Assembly: GCF_006540305.1 (NCBI RefSeq)
Contig: NZ_BJOR01000001.1
Coordinates: 4,774,001 to 4,838,000 of the forward strand
From: Streptomyces sp. 6-11-2
GTDB taxonomy: Bacteria; Actinomycetota; Actinomycetes; Streptomycetales; Streptomycetaceae
Direction of reading: 5' to 3'
Length of the DNA: 64,000 nucleotides
Under the pieces are notes generated by a model. The model did not search any database and was not told the DNA's origin. It worked only from the letters and a program-made list of their open reading frames with translations. How positions within the stretch are numbered: position 1 is the stretch's first letter; each line of letters begins with the position of its first letter. A program made the translations under genes and the position numbers. This document shows positions 51,836-60,518 of this stretch, in pieces.

Positions 51836-52072
51836 TCACTGAGCCGGCCCGGCCGGTGAACTCCCCGTGCGCCTCGGGTGCGCGGGGAACGATCACGAAT
51901 AGGTTCACGGGCGCTCGGATCTGTCCGTCTTTGATCACTCCGGTAGCGCGGTTCTCATGGTTCTCATGCAAGGCGACACACTTCGGTAACTCCTTGCTTA
52001 TGGGCGCGGTCGGTCTGTCACCCTGTCGGCATCGACCGAACCGATTCGTCCGGACCGCCCGGGGAGCCGCAG

Positions 52073-54019
52073 ATGGGGGTCATTCCCACGCAGCGGGAGA
52101 CCGTCTCCCGTGCCTTCGGGGTACCCGCGCACGCGTCCGGCACGGCCGCGTACGCCGCGGCGGCATGCCCGAGGACGCACGCGCGCCTGCCCGGCGGCCC
52201 CCTCGCGCCCGGCGCCGCCCGCGCGCGGCTGCGCGCCGCGCTGGCCGAGTGGACGGACCTCGGGTTCGAGGTCGGTGAGCGACTGGCCGAGGATGCCCTG
52301 ATCGTGGTCAGCGAACTGGTCACCAACGCCGTCGTGCACGCGGGCACCGACGTCGAGCTGACCTGCCGGCTGGAGCCGGAGACCGGCGCCTGTGTGGTCG
52401 AGGTGTGCGATCACCACCCCTCGCGCGCGCCCAGCGACCACGGCTCCGGGGCACCGCACGAAACCCCGGAGCACGGCCGCGGCCTGCGGCTCGTCGCGAC
52501 GCTCTGCGAGGCGTGGGGCGTCACCTACCGGGCCGGCGCCAAGACGGTGTGGGCGCGGCTGCCCGCCGAGGCCGGCCCGGCGGAGGAGGACGAGGCGGCG
52601 GTGTACGGCACCGAACGCGGGCTCGGCATCGCCGAGGTCCTCGCGCCCGAGCCCCAGCGCGCCGGGCGGGACCGGGACTGGCTGGGACGCGGCGCGCTGT
52701 CCTTCCTCGCGGAGGCCTCCGACCTGCTCGCCGGACAGCTCGACGAGGACCTGGTCGCCTCGCTCACCGGACAGCTGCTCGTACCGCGGCTGGCCGACTG
52801 GTGCGCGGTGTGGCTGGAGGACGAGTCCACCGGCCGGTGGGGGTCCTCCCGCTGGAGCGAGGGCGGCGGGGGCTGGAGCGACGTCACCGGCGCGGCCGGA
52901 CCCCGGCTCGCCCGGGTCTGGCACGGCAGCGAGAGCCGGATCGAGGAACTGCGCCGGGCCCTGGAGAAGGACCCGCCGCGCCCCACCGACGGCCTGCGGT
53001 CCGGGCCCGCCCCGTACCCCTGGCCCGGGGAGGCCCTCGGCCCGCACGCGGCCCACGGCGCGGCGCTGGCGTACCGCCTGATCGCGGGCGGCCGTCCGCT
53101 GGGCACGCTCGTCATCGGGCGGACCGGGCTGCTCCGCTTCCCCGACGAGGTCACCGGGCTGATCGAGGACCTCAGCCGCCGGGTCGCCCTCGCCATCGGC
53201 GCGGCCCGGCAGTACGCCCGCCAGGCCACCATCAGCGCCGTGCTCCAGCGCGGCCTGCTGCCCGGCGCGGTCGCCGAGATCCCCGGTCTGTGCAGCGCGC
53301 TGGTGTACGAGCCGTGCGACAAGGGCGGCCCGAGCGGTGACTTCTACGACCTCTTCCCGGCCGGCGACGGCCGCTGGTGCTTCGCCGTCGGCGACGTGCA
53401 GGGCAAGGGTCCCGAGGCCGCCGTCGTCATCGGGCTCGCGCGCCCCTGGCTGCGGCTGCTGGCCCGCGAGGGCTACGGCGTCGCCGACGTCCTGGACCGC
53501 CTCAACCAGCTCCTCCTCGACGACGCCACCGAGACCGCCGACGCCGCCGCGCGCGTCCTGGTGGCGGCCGGCGGACGGACCCCGGTCCCCGGCGACACCC
53601 AGACCCGGTTCCTGTCCCTGCTGTACGGCGAGCTGGTCCCCTTCGACGGCGGCGTGCGCTGCACGCTCGCCTCCGCCGGGCACCCGCTGCCGCTGGTCCT
53701 CGGGCGCGAGGGCGGCGTCCGTACGGTGGCCCGGCCGCAGGCGCTGCTCGGGGTGATCGAGGACGAGACGTACGCCTGCGAGACCTTCGAGCTGCGGCCC
53801 GGTGACACCCTGCTGTGCGTCACCGACGGCGTCACCGAGCGGCGCTCCGGCTCCCGTCAGTTCGACGACGGCGACGGCCTCGCCACGGCCCTCGCCGGCT
53901 GCGCCGGGCTCGACGCGGAACCGATCGCCGAGCACATCCGCCGGCTCGTCCACGACTTCGGAACGGGCCCACCGGAGGACGACCTGGCCCTGCTGGTACT
54001 CCAGGCCGAATGCGACTGA
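52073..54019 (+). CDS. HATPase-GAF-PP2C (SpoIIE-type) regulatory protein
   Basis: The 648-residue protein joins an anti-sigma-type ATPase (HATPase_c; N box VVSELVTNAVVHA near residue 82, GRGLRLVATLCEAWG near 140) to a GAF sensor region (about 215-380) and a SpoIIE PP2C phosphatase (about 400-645). The phosphatase metal motifs are visible: SGDFYDLF, VGDVQGKGPEAA, SAGHPLPLVL, TDGVTERR and DDLALLVL. Such Streptomyces proteins act in partner-switching networks, with a kinase and phosphatase acting on anti-anti-sigma factors. No sigma factor or antagonist gene is nearby. The ATG at 52073 follows GGGGAG. Confidence 0.92.
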   Translation: MGVIPTQRETVSRAFGVPAHASGTAAYAAAACPRTHARLPGGPLAPGAARARLRAALAEWTDLGFEVGERLAEDALIVVSELVTNAVVHAGTDVELTCRLEPETGACVVEVCDHHPSRAPSDHGSGAPHETPEHGRGLRLVATLCEAWGVTYRAGAKTVWARLPAEAGPAEEDEAAVYGTERGLGIAEVLAPEPQRAGRDRDWLGRGALSFLAEASDLLAGQLDEDLVASLTGQLLVPRLADWCAVWLEDESTGRWGSSRWSEGGGGWSDVTGAAGPRLARVWHGSESRIEELRRALEKDPPRPTDGLRSGPAPYPWPGEALGPHAAHGAALAYRLIAGGRPLGTLVIGRTGLLRFPDEVTGLIEDLSRRVALAIGAARQYARQATISAVLQRGLLPGAVAEIPGLCSALVYEPCDKGGPSGDFYDLFPAGDGRWCFAVGDVQGKGPEAAVVIGLARPWLRLLAREGYGVADVLDRLNQLLLDDATETADAAARVLVAAGGRTPVPGDTQTRFLSLLYGELVPFDGGVRCTLASAGHPLPLVLGREGGVRTVARPQALLGVIEDETYACETFELRPGDTLLCVTDGVTERRSGSRQFDDGDGLATALAGCAGLDAEPIAEHIRRLVHDFGTGPPEDDLALLVLQAECD

Positions 54020-54067
54020 CAAAACAACCCACCGGGACCAGTCCGCGTGTGCTGGACAATGGAAGGC

Positions 54068-55300
54068 ATGCCTTCCGCACTTCCCGATGGTGAGTCCGTT
54101 CCCGACGACGGTGCGCTGCCCGTGGCCGCGCTCGCCGGGGCGGCCGAACGGCCCCTCGGGTTCTATCTGCACGTCCCCTACTGCGCGACCCGCTGCGGGT
54201 ACTGCGACTTCAACACCTACACCGCCACCGAGCTGCGCGGCACCGGTGGGGTGCTCGCCTCCCGTGACAACTACGCCGGGACGCTGACCGACGAGGTGCG
54301 CCTCGCCCGCAAGGTGCTCGGCGCCGACCCGCGCGAGGTCCGCACGGTCTTCGTCGGCGGCGGCACGCCCACGCTGCTGCCCGCCGAGGACCTGGTGCGG
54401 ATGCTGGGGGCGATCCGCGACGAGTTCGGTCTCGCGGCCGACGCGGAGATCACGACGGAGGCCAACCCGGAGTCGGTCGACCCGGCCTACCTGGCCGCGC
54501 TCCGCGAGGGCGGCTTCAACCGGATCTCCTTCGGTATGCAGAGCGCCCGGCAGCACGTACTGAAGATCCTCGACCGCACCCACACGCCCGGCCGCCCCGA
54601 GGCCTGTGTGGCCGAGGCCCGCGCCGCCGGCTTCGAGCACGTCAACCTCGACCTGATCTACGGCACCCCCGGCGAGTCCGACGACGACTGGCGGGCCTCG
54701 CTGGACGCGGCCCTCGGCGCCGGCCCCGACCACGTCTCGGCGTACGCCCTGATCGTGGAGGAGGGCACGCAGCTCGCCCGCCGGATCCGGCGCGGGGAGA
54801 TCCCGATGACGGACGACGACGTGCACGCCGACCGCTATCTGATCGCCGAGGAGACGCTGTCCGCGGCGGGCTTCGAGTGGTACGAGGTGTCCAACTGGGC
54901 CACCTCGGAAGCCGGTCGCTGCCTGCACAACGAGCTCTACTGGCGCGGCGCCGACTGGTGGGGCGCGGGACCCGGCGCGCACAGCCACGTCGGGGGCGTG
55001 CGCTGGTGGAACGTGAAGCACCCCGGCGCGTACGCGGCGGCCCTCGCGGCCGGCCGCTCCCCGGGCGCCGGCCGGGAACTCCTCACCGAGGAGGACCGCC
55101 GGGTGGAGCGCGTCCTGCTGGAGCTGCGACTGCGGGAGGGCGTCCCGCTGGACCTGCTGCGCCCGGACGGCCTTGCCGCGTCGCGGCGCGCGCTGTCCGA
55201 CGGGCTGCTCCAGGAGAGGCCGTACGAGGCGGGGCGGGCCGTGCTCACCCTGCGGGGCCGGCTGCTGGCGGACGCGGTGGTACGGGACCTGGTGGACTGA
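54068..55300 (+). CDS. hemW: Radical SAM haem chaperone HemW
   Basis: HemW is a radical SAM protein once annotated as oxygen-independent coproporphyrinogen III oxidase; it binds haem and passes it to proteins. The 410-residue sequence has the cluster motif CATRCGYC (C39, C43, C46), GGGTPTLLP near 97, TEANPESVD near 138 and the HemW C-terminal domain. It lacks the extra residues of true HemN. ATG 54068 is supported by homology; GGACAAT 14 bases upstream is a possible leaderless-type -10. The gene hrcA lies 1.8 kb downstream, a common actinobacterial neighbourhood. Confidence 0.93.
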   Translation: MPSALPDGESVPDDGALPVAALAGAAERPLGFYLHVPYCATRCGYCDFNTYTATELRGTGGVLASRDNYAGTLTDEVRLARKVLGADPREVRTVFVGGGTPTLLPAEDLVRMLGAIRDEFGLAADAEITTEANPESVDPAYLAALREGGFNRISFGMQSARQHVLKILDRTHTPGRPEACVAEARAAGFEHVNLDLIYGTPGESDDDWRASLDAALGAGPDHVSAYALIVEEGTQLARRIRRGEIPMTDDDVHADRYLIAEETLSAAGFEWYEVSNWATSEAGRCLHNELYWRGADWWGAGPGAHSHVGGVRWWNVKHPGAYAAALAAGRSPGAGRELLTEEDRRVERVLLELRLREGVPLDLLRPDGLAASRRALSDGLLQERPYEAGRAVLTLRGRLLADAVVRDLVD

Positions 55301-55344
55301 GCCACCCGGAGCGGGCGGCCCCTGGAGACGCGGGCCCGGCTCGG

Positions 55345-56151
55345 CTACTCGGGCTGGGCGGTGACGAAATCGATCAGTTCCTCCACCCGCCCGAGCAACT
55401 CCGGCTCCAGGTCCTTGTAGGACCGCACCTGGGACAGGATCCGCTGCCAGGCCGCGCCCGTGTTCTCCGGCCAGCCCAGGGCGCGGCACACGCCCGTCTT
55501 CCAGTCCTGGCCGCGCGGGACGCGGGGCCAGGACTCGATCCCCAGCGAGGAGGGCTTCACGGCCTCCCAGACGTCGATGTACGGGTGGCCGACCACCAGC
55601 GCGTGCTCGCTGGTCACCGACTCGGCGATGCGCCACTCCTTGCTGCCGGGCACCAGATGGTCCACGAGGACGCCGAGGCGGGCGTCCGGACCGGGCGCGA
55701 ACGCCTCGACGATCGCGGGCAGGTCGTCGACGCCCTCCAGGTACTCCACGACCACGCCCTCGACGCGCAGGTCGTCGCCCCACACCTTCTCGACCAGTTC
55801 GGCGTCGTGCCGGCCCTCGACGTAGATGCGCCCGGCGCGGGCCACACGCGCGCGTGCCTCGGGCACGGCGACCGAACCGGATGCCGTACGGGTGGGCCGT
55901 ACCGGGCCGGACGACGGCTTCATCAGGGTGACCACCCGGCCCTCCAGCAGGAAGCCGCCGGACGCGAGCGGGAACACCCGGTGCTTGCCGAAACGGTCCT
56001 CCAGCGTCACCGTGCCCGCCTCGCAGCGGATCACCGCCCCGCAGAAGCCGGTCCCCGGCTCCTCCACGACCAGACCCGGCTCGGCGGGAACCTCCGGCAC
56101 GGGCCGGGGCTTCTTCCAGGGCGGAGTGAGGTCGGGCGAATACTGGCGCAT
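55345..56151 (-). CDS. DUF3097 family actinobacterial protein
   Basis: The 268-residue protein starts at ATG 56151 (MRQYSPDLTPPWKKPRPVPE), a start typical of the family. GLVVEEPGTGFCGAV near 30, EDRFGKHRVFPL near 52, IYVEGRHDAELVEKVWGDDL near 105 and PYIDVWEAVKPSSLGIESWP near 200 are strongly conserved-looking, and the VEGRHD/DHL acidic pairs recall Toprim-like metal centres. Function is unknown; a role in nucleic-acid metabolism would be a guess. TATCGT lies 7 bases before the start, a leaderless pattern. It sits between hemW and an MBL-fold gene. Confidence 0.85.
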   Translation of the reverse strand: MRQYSPDLTPPWKKPRPVPEVPAEPGLVVEEPGTGFCGAVIRCEAGTVTLEDRFGKHRVFPLASGGFLLEGRVVTLMKPSSGPVRPTRTASGSVAVPEARARVARAGRIYVEGRHDAELVEKVWGDDLRVEGVVVEYLEGVDDLPAIVEAFAPGPDARLGVLVDHLVPGSKEWRIAESVTSEHALVVGHPYIDVWEAVKPSSLGIESWPRVPRGQDWKTGVCRALGWPENTGAAWQRILSQVRSYKDLEPELLGRVEELIDFVTAQPE

Positions 56152-56158
56152 TCGAGTG

Positions 56159-56164
56159 ACGATA
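56159..56164 (-). promoter_or_regulatory. Leaderless -10 element of DUF3097 gene
   Basis: Minus-strand TATCGT stands 7 bases before the ATG at 56151. Confidence 0.45.
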
Positions 56165-56183
56165 TGGACAGGCCCGTGTCCGA

Positions 56184-56927
56184 TCAGGGCGACACGCCGA
56201 AGCGCGCGGCCAGGGCGTCCCGCTGGGCGCGGACGAAGGCGGCGTCCACCACCGCTCCGTGACCGGGGACGTACAGCGCGTCCTCGCCGCCGAGCGCCAG
56301 CAGCCGGTCGAGGGCGGCGGGCCACCGGGACGGCACGGCGTCCGGGCCCGCCTGGGGTTCGCCGGACTCCTCGACCAGGTCCCCGCAGAACACCACGGCC
56401 GGCTCGCCCGGCACCACCACCGCGAGGTCGTGTGTGGAGTGCGCCGGGCCCATGTTCGCCAGCAGCACCTCCCGCCCGCCACCGAGCCGGACGGTGAGCC
56501 GGTCGCGGACCTCGCGGCCGGGCCGTACCAGGGCGTCCGCCGCCTCCTCGGCCGCCTCGGCGTCCAGCCCTTGGCGCACCGCGTCCTCGCGCAGCTCGGC
56601 GCGCTCACCGCTGTCACCGAACACCGCGTCCGCGCCCTCGGCGGCGAAGATCTCCGCGCCGTCGAACTCCGCCGCCCCGAAGATGTGGTCGAAGTGGGGG
56701 TGGGTGAGCGCGAGATGTGTCACATCACCACCGGCGAGCGCCCGCGCCCACGCTCGCAACCGTGCGCCCTCCGCGCGGCTCGAACCCGCGTCGACCATCA
56801 GCGCGGCGCCCTCCCCGACGACCAGTCCGATCGTGCAGTCCCATCCGGGCAGGCGGCACCGCCCCACCCCGTCCGCCAGCCGTTCCCATTCCAGTTCTTC
56901 CCGAGGGGCTTCCCACGCATCCGTCAT
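56184..56927 (-). CDS. MBL-fold metallo-hydrolase
   Basis: The 247-residue protein has the zinc-binding THPHFDH motif near residue 75, a later His in GPAHSTHDLAVV near 160, an Asp in VFCGDLVEES near 178 and the final His in YVPGHGAVVD near 220, so all metal ligands of a binuclear metallo-beta-lactamase fold appear present. Substrate is unknown; glyoxalase II-like, lactonase and other thioester hydrolase activities are possible. It starts at ATG 56927 with TAGCGT 6 bases before it (leaderless). It is divergent from hrcA. Confidence 0.88.
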   Translation of the reverse strand: MTDAWEAPREELEWERLADGVGRCRLPGWDCTIGLVVGEGAALMVDAGSSRAEGARLRAWARALAGGDVTHLALTHPHFDHIFGAAEFDGAEIFAAEGADAVFGDSGERAELREDAVRQGLDAEAAEEAADALVRPGREVRDRLTVRLGGGREVLLANMGPAHSTHDLAVVVPGEPAVVFCGDLVEESGEPQAGPDAVPSRWPAALDRLLALGGEDALYVPGHGAVVDAAFVRAQRDALAARFGVSP

Positions 56928-56933
56928 AGGGCG

Positions 56934-56939
56934 ACGCTA
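56934..56939 (-). promoter_or_regulatory. Leaderless -10 element of MBL-fold gene
   Basis: Minus-strand TAGCGT stands 6 bases before the ATG at 56927. Confidence 0.5.
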
Positions 56940-57021
56940 GCGGTGATGCCTGCCGGGTACGACATCCCGGCCGATCCCGGGTGATCCCGGTCCCGACCTC
57001 GTAGTCCGTCGCGGCCCGGCC

Positions 57022-57052
57022 TTGCCGGGGGCGTACCCGGCGGCCGTACACT
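57022..57052 (+). promoter_or_regulatory. hrcA promoter
   Basis: TTGCCG (57022-57027), a 19-base spacer and TACACT (57047-57052) place the start near 57059, just before the CIRCE operator. Confidence 0.6.
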
Positions 57053-57065
57053 GGGCCGGGTAGAG

Positions 57066-57092
57066 CTGGCACTCGTATGCGCAGAGTGCCAG
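57066..57092 (+). promoter_or_regulatory. CIRCE operator (HrcA binding site)
   Basis: CTGGCACTC, 9 bases, then GAGTGCCAG form a perfect inverted repeat matching CIRCE, with GG in place of TA in the outer part. It lies just downstream of the predicted start and 37 bases before hrcA, so HrcA should repress its own operon and release it on heat stress. Confidence 0.93.
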
Positions 57093-57128
57093 GCGGGTGG
57101 CCGAGGAACGACCCTGGAGGTGTGCGCG

Positions 57129-58145
57129 ATGCTCAGCGAACGGCGGCTTCAGGTGCTGCGCGCCATCGTCCAGGACTATGTCGGCACCGAGGAGCCGGTG
57201 GGCTCCAAGGCCCTGACCGAACGGCACAGCCTGGGCGTCTCACCGGCCACGGTCCGCAATGACATGGCGGCCCTGGAGGACGAGGGCTTCATCGCCCAGC
57301 CGCACACCAGTGCCGGCCGTATCCCCACCGACAAGGGGTACCGCCTGTTCGTCGACAAGCTGGCCGAGGTCAAGCCGATGACCGCGCCGGAGCGGCGTGC
57401 CATCCACAACTTCCTCGACGGTGCCGTCGACCTCGACGACGTGGTGGCCCGCACGGTGCGGCTGCTCGCGCAGCTGACCCGGCAGGTCGCCGTGGTGCAG
57501 TACCCGTCGCTGACTCGTTCGACCGTGCGGCACGTGGAGCTGCTGGCGCTCGCGCCCGCGCGCGTGATGCTGGTGCTGATCACGGACACCGGCCGGGTCG
57601 AGCAGCGGATGATCGACTGCCCCGCGCCCTTCGGGGAGACGTCCCTGGCCGACCTGCGGGCGCGGCTGAACAGCCGGGTCGCCGGCCGCCGCTTCACGGA
57701 CGTCCCGCAGCTGGTGGAGGATCTGCCCGACGGCTTCGACGTCGAGGACCGCGGCACTGTCGCGACCGTGCTGTCCACCCTCCTGGAGACGCTCGTCGAG
57801 GAGAACGAGGAGCGGCTGGTCATCGGCGGCACCGCCAACCTCACCCGCTTCGCGCACGACTTCCCGCTCACGATCCGGCCCGTTCTGGAGGCGCTGGAGG
57901 AGCAGGTCGTGATGCTGAGGCTGCTCGGTGAGACGCAGAATCCGGGCATGACCGTGCGCATCGGTCACGAGAACGCCCACGAAGGACTCAACTCCACGTC
58001 CATCGTGTCGGTCGGCTACGGTTCGGGCGGCGAGGCAGTGGCCAAGCTCGGCGTGGTCGGACCGACCCGCATGGATTACCCGGGAACGATGGGAGCGGTA
58101 CGCGCAGTGGCACGGTACGTCGGACAGATCCTGGCGGAGTCGTAG
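57129..58145 (+). CDS. hrcA: Heat-inducible transcription repressor HrcA
   Basis: HrcA binds CIRCE and represses chaperone genes until heat inactivates it. The 338-residue protein has an N-terminal winged helix ([59 protein letters not shown]) and the GAF-like dimer domain after residue 100. ATG 57129 has GGAGG 8 bases upstream; a start at 57120 is also in frame. A CIRCE element precedes it, and dnaJ begins on the base after its stop, so the two are one operon. Confidence 0.97.
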   Translation: MLSERRLQVLRAIVQDYVGTEEPVGSKALTERHSLGVSPATVRNDMAALEDEGFIAQPHTSAGRIPTDKGYRLFVDKLAEVKPMTAPERRAIHNFLDGAVDLDDVVARTVRLLAQLTRQVAVVQYPSLTRSTVRHVELLALAPARVMLVLITDTGRVEQRMIDCPAPFGETSLADLRARLNSRVAGRRFTDVPQLVEDLPDGFDVEDRGTVATVLSTLLETLVEENEERLVIGGTANLTRFAHDFPLTIRPVLEALEEQVVMLRLLGETQNPGMTVRIGHENAHEGLNSTSIVSVGYGSGGEAVAKLGVVGPTRMDYPGTMGAVRAVARYVGQILAES

Positions 58146-59282
58146 GTGGCCACGGACTACTACGCCGTTCTCGGCGTGCGCCGTGACGCGTCGCAGGAAG
58201 AGATCAAGAAGGCCTTCCGGCGGCTCGCGCGCGAGCTGCACCCGGATGTCAACCCGGATCCGAAGACCCAGGAGCGGTTCAAGGAGATCAACGCCGCCTA
58301 CGAGGTGCTCTCCGACCCGCAGAAGAAGCAGGTCTACGATCTCGGCGGCGACCCCCTCTCGCAGGCCGGCGCGGCCGGCGCGAGCGGCTTCGGGGCCGGT
58401 TCCTTCGGTAACTTCTCCGACATCATGGACGCCTTCTTCGGCACGGCGTCGCAGCGCGGACCGCGTTCGCGCACGCGCCGGGGCCAGGACGCGATGATCC
58501 GGCTCGAGGTCGAGCTGGACGAGGCGGCCTTCGGCACCACGAAGGACATCCAGGTCGACACGGCCGTCGTCTGCACCACGTGCAGCGGCGAGGGAGCGGC
58601 CCCGGGCACCACCGCGCAGACCTGCGACATGTGCCGCGGCCGGGGTGAGGTCTCGCAGGTCACCCGGTCCTTCCTGGGCCAGGTCATGACGTCGCGTCCG
58701 TGCCCCCAGTGCCAGGGCTTCGGCACGGTGGTGCCCACCCCGTGCCCGGAGTGCGCCGGCGACGGCCGCATCCGCGCCCGCCGCACCCTGACCGTGAAGA
58801 TCCCGGCCGGCGTCGACAACGGCACGCGCATCCAGCTCGCGGGCGAGGGCGAGGTCGGCCCCGGCGGCGGTCCGGCCGGCGATCTGTACGTCGAGATCCA
58901 CGAGCTGCCGCACCAGACCTTCCAGCGGCGCGGCGACGACCTGCACTGCACGGTCACCATCCCGATGACCGCGGCGGCCCTCGGAACCAAGGTGCCGCTG
59001 GAGACCCTGGACGGTCTGGAGGAGGTCGACATCCGTCCGGGTACCCAGTCCGGCCAGTCGATCCCGCTGCACGGTCGGGGCGTGACGCACCTGCGCGGCG
59101 GCGGCCGGGGCGACCTCATCGTCCACGTCGAGGTCCAGACCCCGACCAAGCTCGACCCCGAGCAGGAACGCCTGCTGCGCGAGCTCTCCAAGCTGCGCGG
59201 CGAGGAACGCCCACTGGGGCAGTTCCAGCCGGGGCAGCAGGGCCTGTTCTCGCGGTTGAAGGACGCGTTCAACGGTCGCTGA
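58146..59282 (+). CDS. dnaJ: Chaperone DnaJ (second copy type)
   Basis: DnaJ is the Hsp40 partner that loads substrates on DnaK. The 378-residue protein has a J domain with HPD at about residue 32 (RELHPDVN), a Gly/Phe linker, four CxxCxGxG-type zinc motifs near 140-215 ([32 protein letters not shown]) and the C-terminal substrate domains. GTG 58146 follows the hrcA stop with no gap. Streptomycetes carry another dnaJ with dnaK-grpE elsewhere; this hrcA-linked form is usually called dnaJ2. Confidence 0.96.
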   Translation: MATDYYAVLGVRRDASQEEIKKAFRRLARELHPDVNPDPKTQERFKEINAAYEVLSDPQKKQVYDLGGDPLSQAGAAGASGFGAGSFGNFSDIMDAFFGTASQRGPRSRTRRGQDAMIRLEVELDEAAFGTTKDIQVDTAVVCTTCSGEGAAPGTTAQTCDMCRGRGEVSQVTRSFLGQVMTSRPCPQCQGFGTVVPTPCPECAGDGRIRARRTLTVKIPAGVDNGTRIQLAGEGEVGPGGGPAGDLYVEIHELPHQTFQRRGDDLHCTVTIPMTAAALGTKVPLETLDGLEEVDIRPGTQSGQSIPLHGRGVTHLRGGGRGDLIVHVEVQTPTKLDPEQERLLRELSKLRGEERPLGQFQPGQQGLFSRLKDAFNGR

Positions 59283-59307
59283 GGCGGGGCTGAGGTCGGT
59301 AGGGGGT

Positions 59308-59330
59308 CCTGGGCCGAGGCAGGGCCCGGG
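59308..59330 (+). terminator. Putative terminator after dnaJ
   Basis: An 8-bp stem (59308-59315 with 59323-59330, one G-U) with a 7-base loop lies 25 bases after the stop. Confidence 0.4.
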
Positions 59331-59364
59331 TCCGCAGGGTGCAGTGGTTGGGCCGGAAGGGATT

Positions 59365-59384
59365 CCTCCGGCATATGCCGGAGG
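59365..59384. promoter_or_regulatory. 20-bp perfect palindrome upstream of nitronate monooxygenase gene
   Basis: CCTCCGGCATATGCCGGAGG is a perfect palindrome 45 bases before the ATG at 59430. Its size and place fit an operator for a dimeric repressor such as a TetR or MarR protein. As RNA it would also fold, but a loopless stem makes a poor terminator. Confidence 0.6.
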
Positions 59385-59429
59385 TCGCCCGGATTCGGAC
59401 TCGTCAGGCGGACGTGACAACATGCCGTC

Positions 59430-60518
59430 ATGTCCTCCGCACTGACCGATCTCTTCCCGCACCCGATCGTGCAGGCGCCGATGGCGGGCGGTCCCGCGGT
59501 GCCGCCGCTCGCCGCGGCGGTGTCCGATGCCGGCGGACTGGGATTTCTCGCCGCCGGTTACAAGACCGCCGACGGCATGTACCAGGAGATCAAGCAGCTG
59601 CGCGGACTGACCGGCCGCCCCTTCGGCGTCAACGTGTTCATGCCGCAGCCGGAGAGCGCCGAGACCGGCGCCGTCGACCTCTACGCCCACCAGCTCGCCG
59701 GCGAGCCCGGCTGGTACGAGACCGAACTCGGCGACCCGGAGTCCGGACGCGACGACGGCTACGACGCCAAGCTCGCCGTGCTCCTGGAGGACCCGGTGCC
59801 GGTCGTCTCCTTCCACTTCGGCGTGCCCGCCCGCGAGGTCGTGGACTCCCTGCACCGGGTCGGCACCTTCGTCCTCGCCACCGCCACCACCACCGAGGAG
59901 GCGCTCGCCGTGGACCGCTCGGGCGCGGACGTGGTGATCGCCCAGGGCGTGGAGGCCGGCGGTCACCAGGGCACCCATCGCGACCTCCCGGAACAGAGCG
60001 GCGCCGGGATCGGCGTGCTCTCGCTCGTCGCGCAGATCCGTGAGGCGGTCGCCCTGCCGATCATCGCCACGGGCGGCATCATGCGCGGCAGCCAGATCGC
60101 CGCCGTGCTCGCGGCGGGCGCCAGCGCCGCCCAGCTCGGCACGGCCTTCCTCGCCACCCCCGAGTCCGGCGCGCACGAGCTGCACAAGCAGGCCCTCACC
60201 GACCCGGTGTTCCCGCGTACGGAGCTGACCCGGGCGTTCTCCGGACGGCCGGCCCGCGGACTGGTCAACCGCTTCATGCGGGAGCACGGCCCGTACGCGC
60301 CCGCCGCCTACCCGGAGGTCCACCACCTCACCGCGCCGCTGCGCAAGGCGGCCGCCAAGGCGAAGGACGCGCAGGGCATGGCACTGTGGGCGGGCCAGGG
60401 CCACCGGATGGCCCGCGAGCTGCCCGCCGGGCAGCTGGTGGAGGTGCTGCTCGCCGAACTCGACGCCGCACGGGCGGCACTGGCGGCCGGTTTCGCGGCA
60501 GGAGGTGACGCGCGATGA
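59430..60518 (+). CDS. Nitronate monooxygenase-like FMN enzyme
   Basis: The 362-residue TIM-barrel protein starts FPHPIVQAPMAGGPAVPPLA and has GGLGFLAAGYKTADG near 35, ADVVIAQGVEAGGHQGTHR near 168 with the conserved His region, and the FMN phosphate motif PIIATGGIMRGSQIAAVLAAGA near 210. These are the signatures of nitronate monooxygenase/2-nitropropane dioxygenase enzymes, which oxidise nitronates with FMN. Some relatives act as enoyl-ACP reductase II-like or detoxifying enzymes. ATG 59430 is used. rsmE overlaps its stop by ATGA (60515-60518), so they are co-translated. Confidence 0.92.
   Translation: MSSALTDLFPHPIVQAPMAGGPAVPPLAAAVSDAGGLGFLAAGYKTADGMYQEIKQLRGLTGRPFGVNVFMPQPESAETGAVDLYAHQLAGEPGWYETELGDPESGRDDGYDAKLAVLLEDPVPVVSFHFGVPAREVVDSLHRVGTFVLATATTTEEALAVDRSGADVVIAQGVEAGGHQGTHRDLPEQSGAGIGVLSLVAQIREAVALPIIATGGIMRGSQIAAVLAAGASAAQLGTAFLATPESGAHELHKQALTDPVFPRTELTRAFSGRPARGLVNRFMREHGPYAPAAYPEVHHLTAPLRKAAAKAKDAQGMALWAGQGHRMARELPAGQLVEVLLAELDAARAALAAGFAAGGDAR

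Noticed and set aside
51998..56617. A 1539-codon minus-strand frame spanning the PP2C gene, hemW and the MBL gene
   Set aside because: It overlaps strongly supported genes on both strands; third-position GC makes such frames common.
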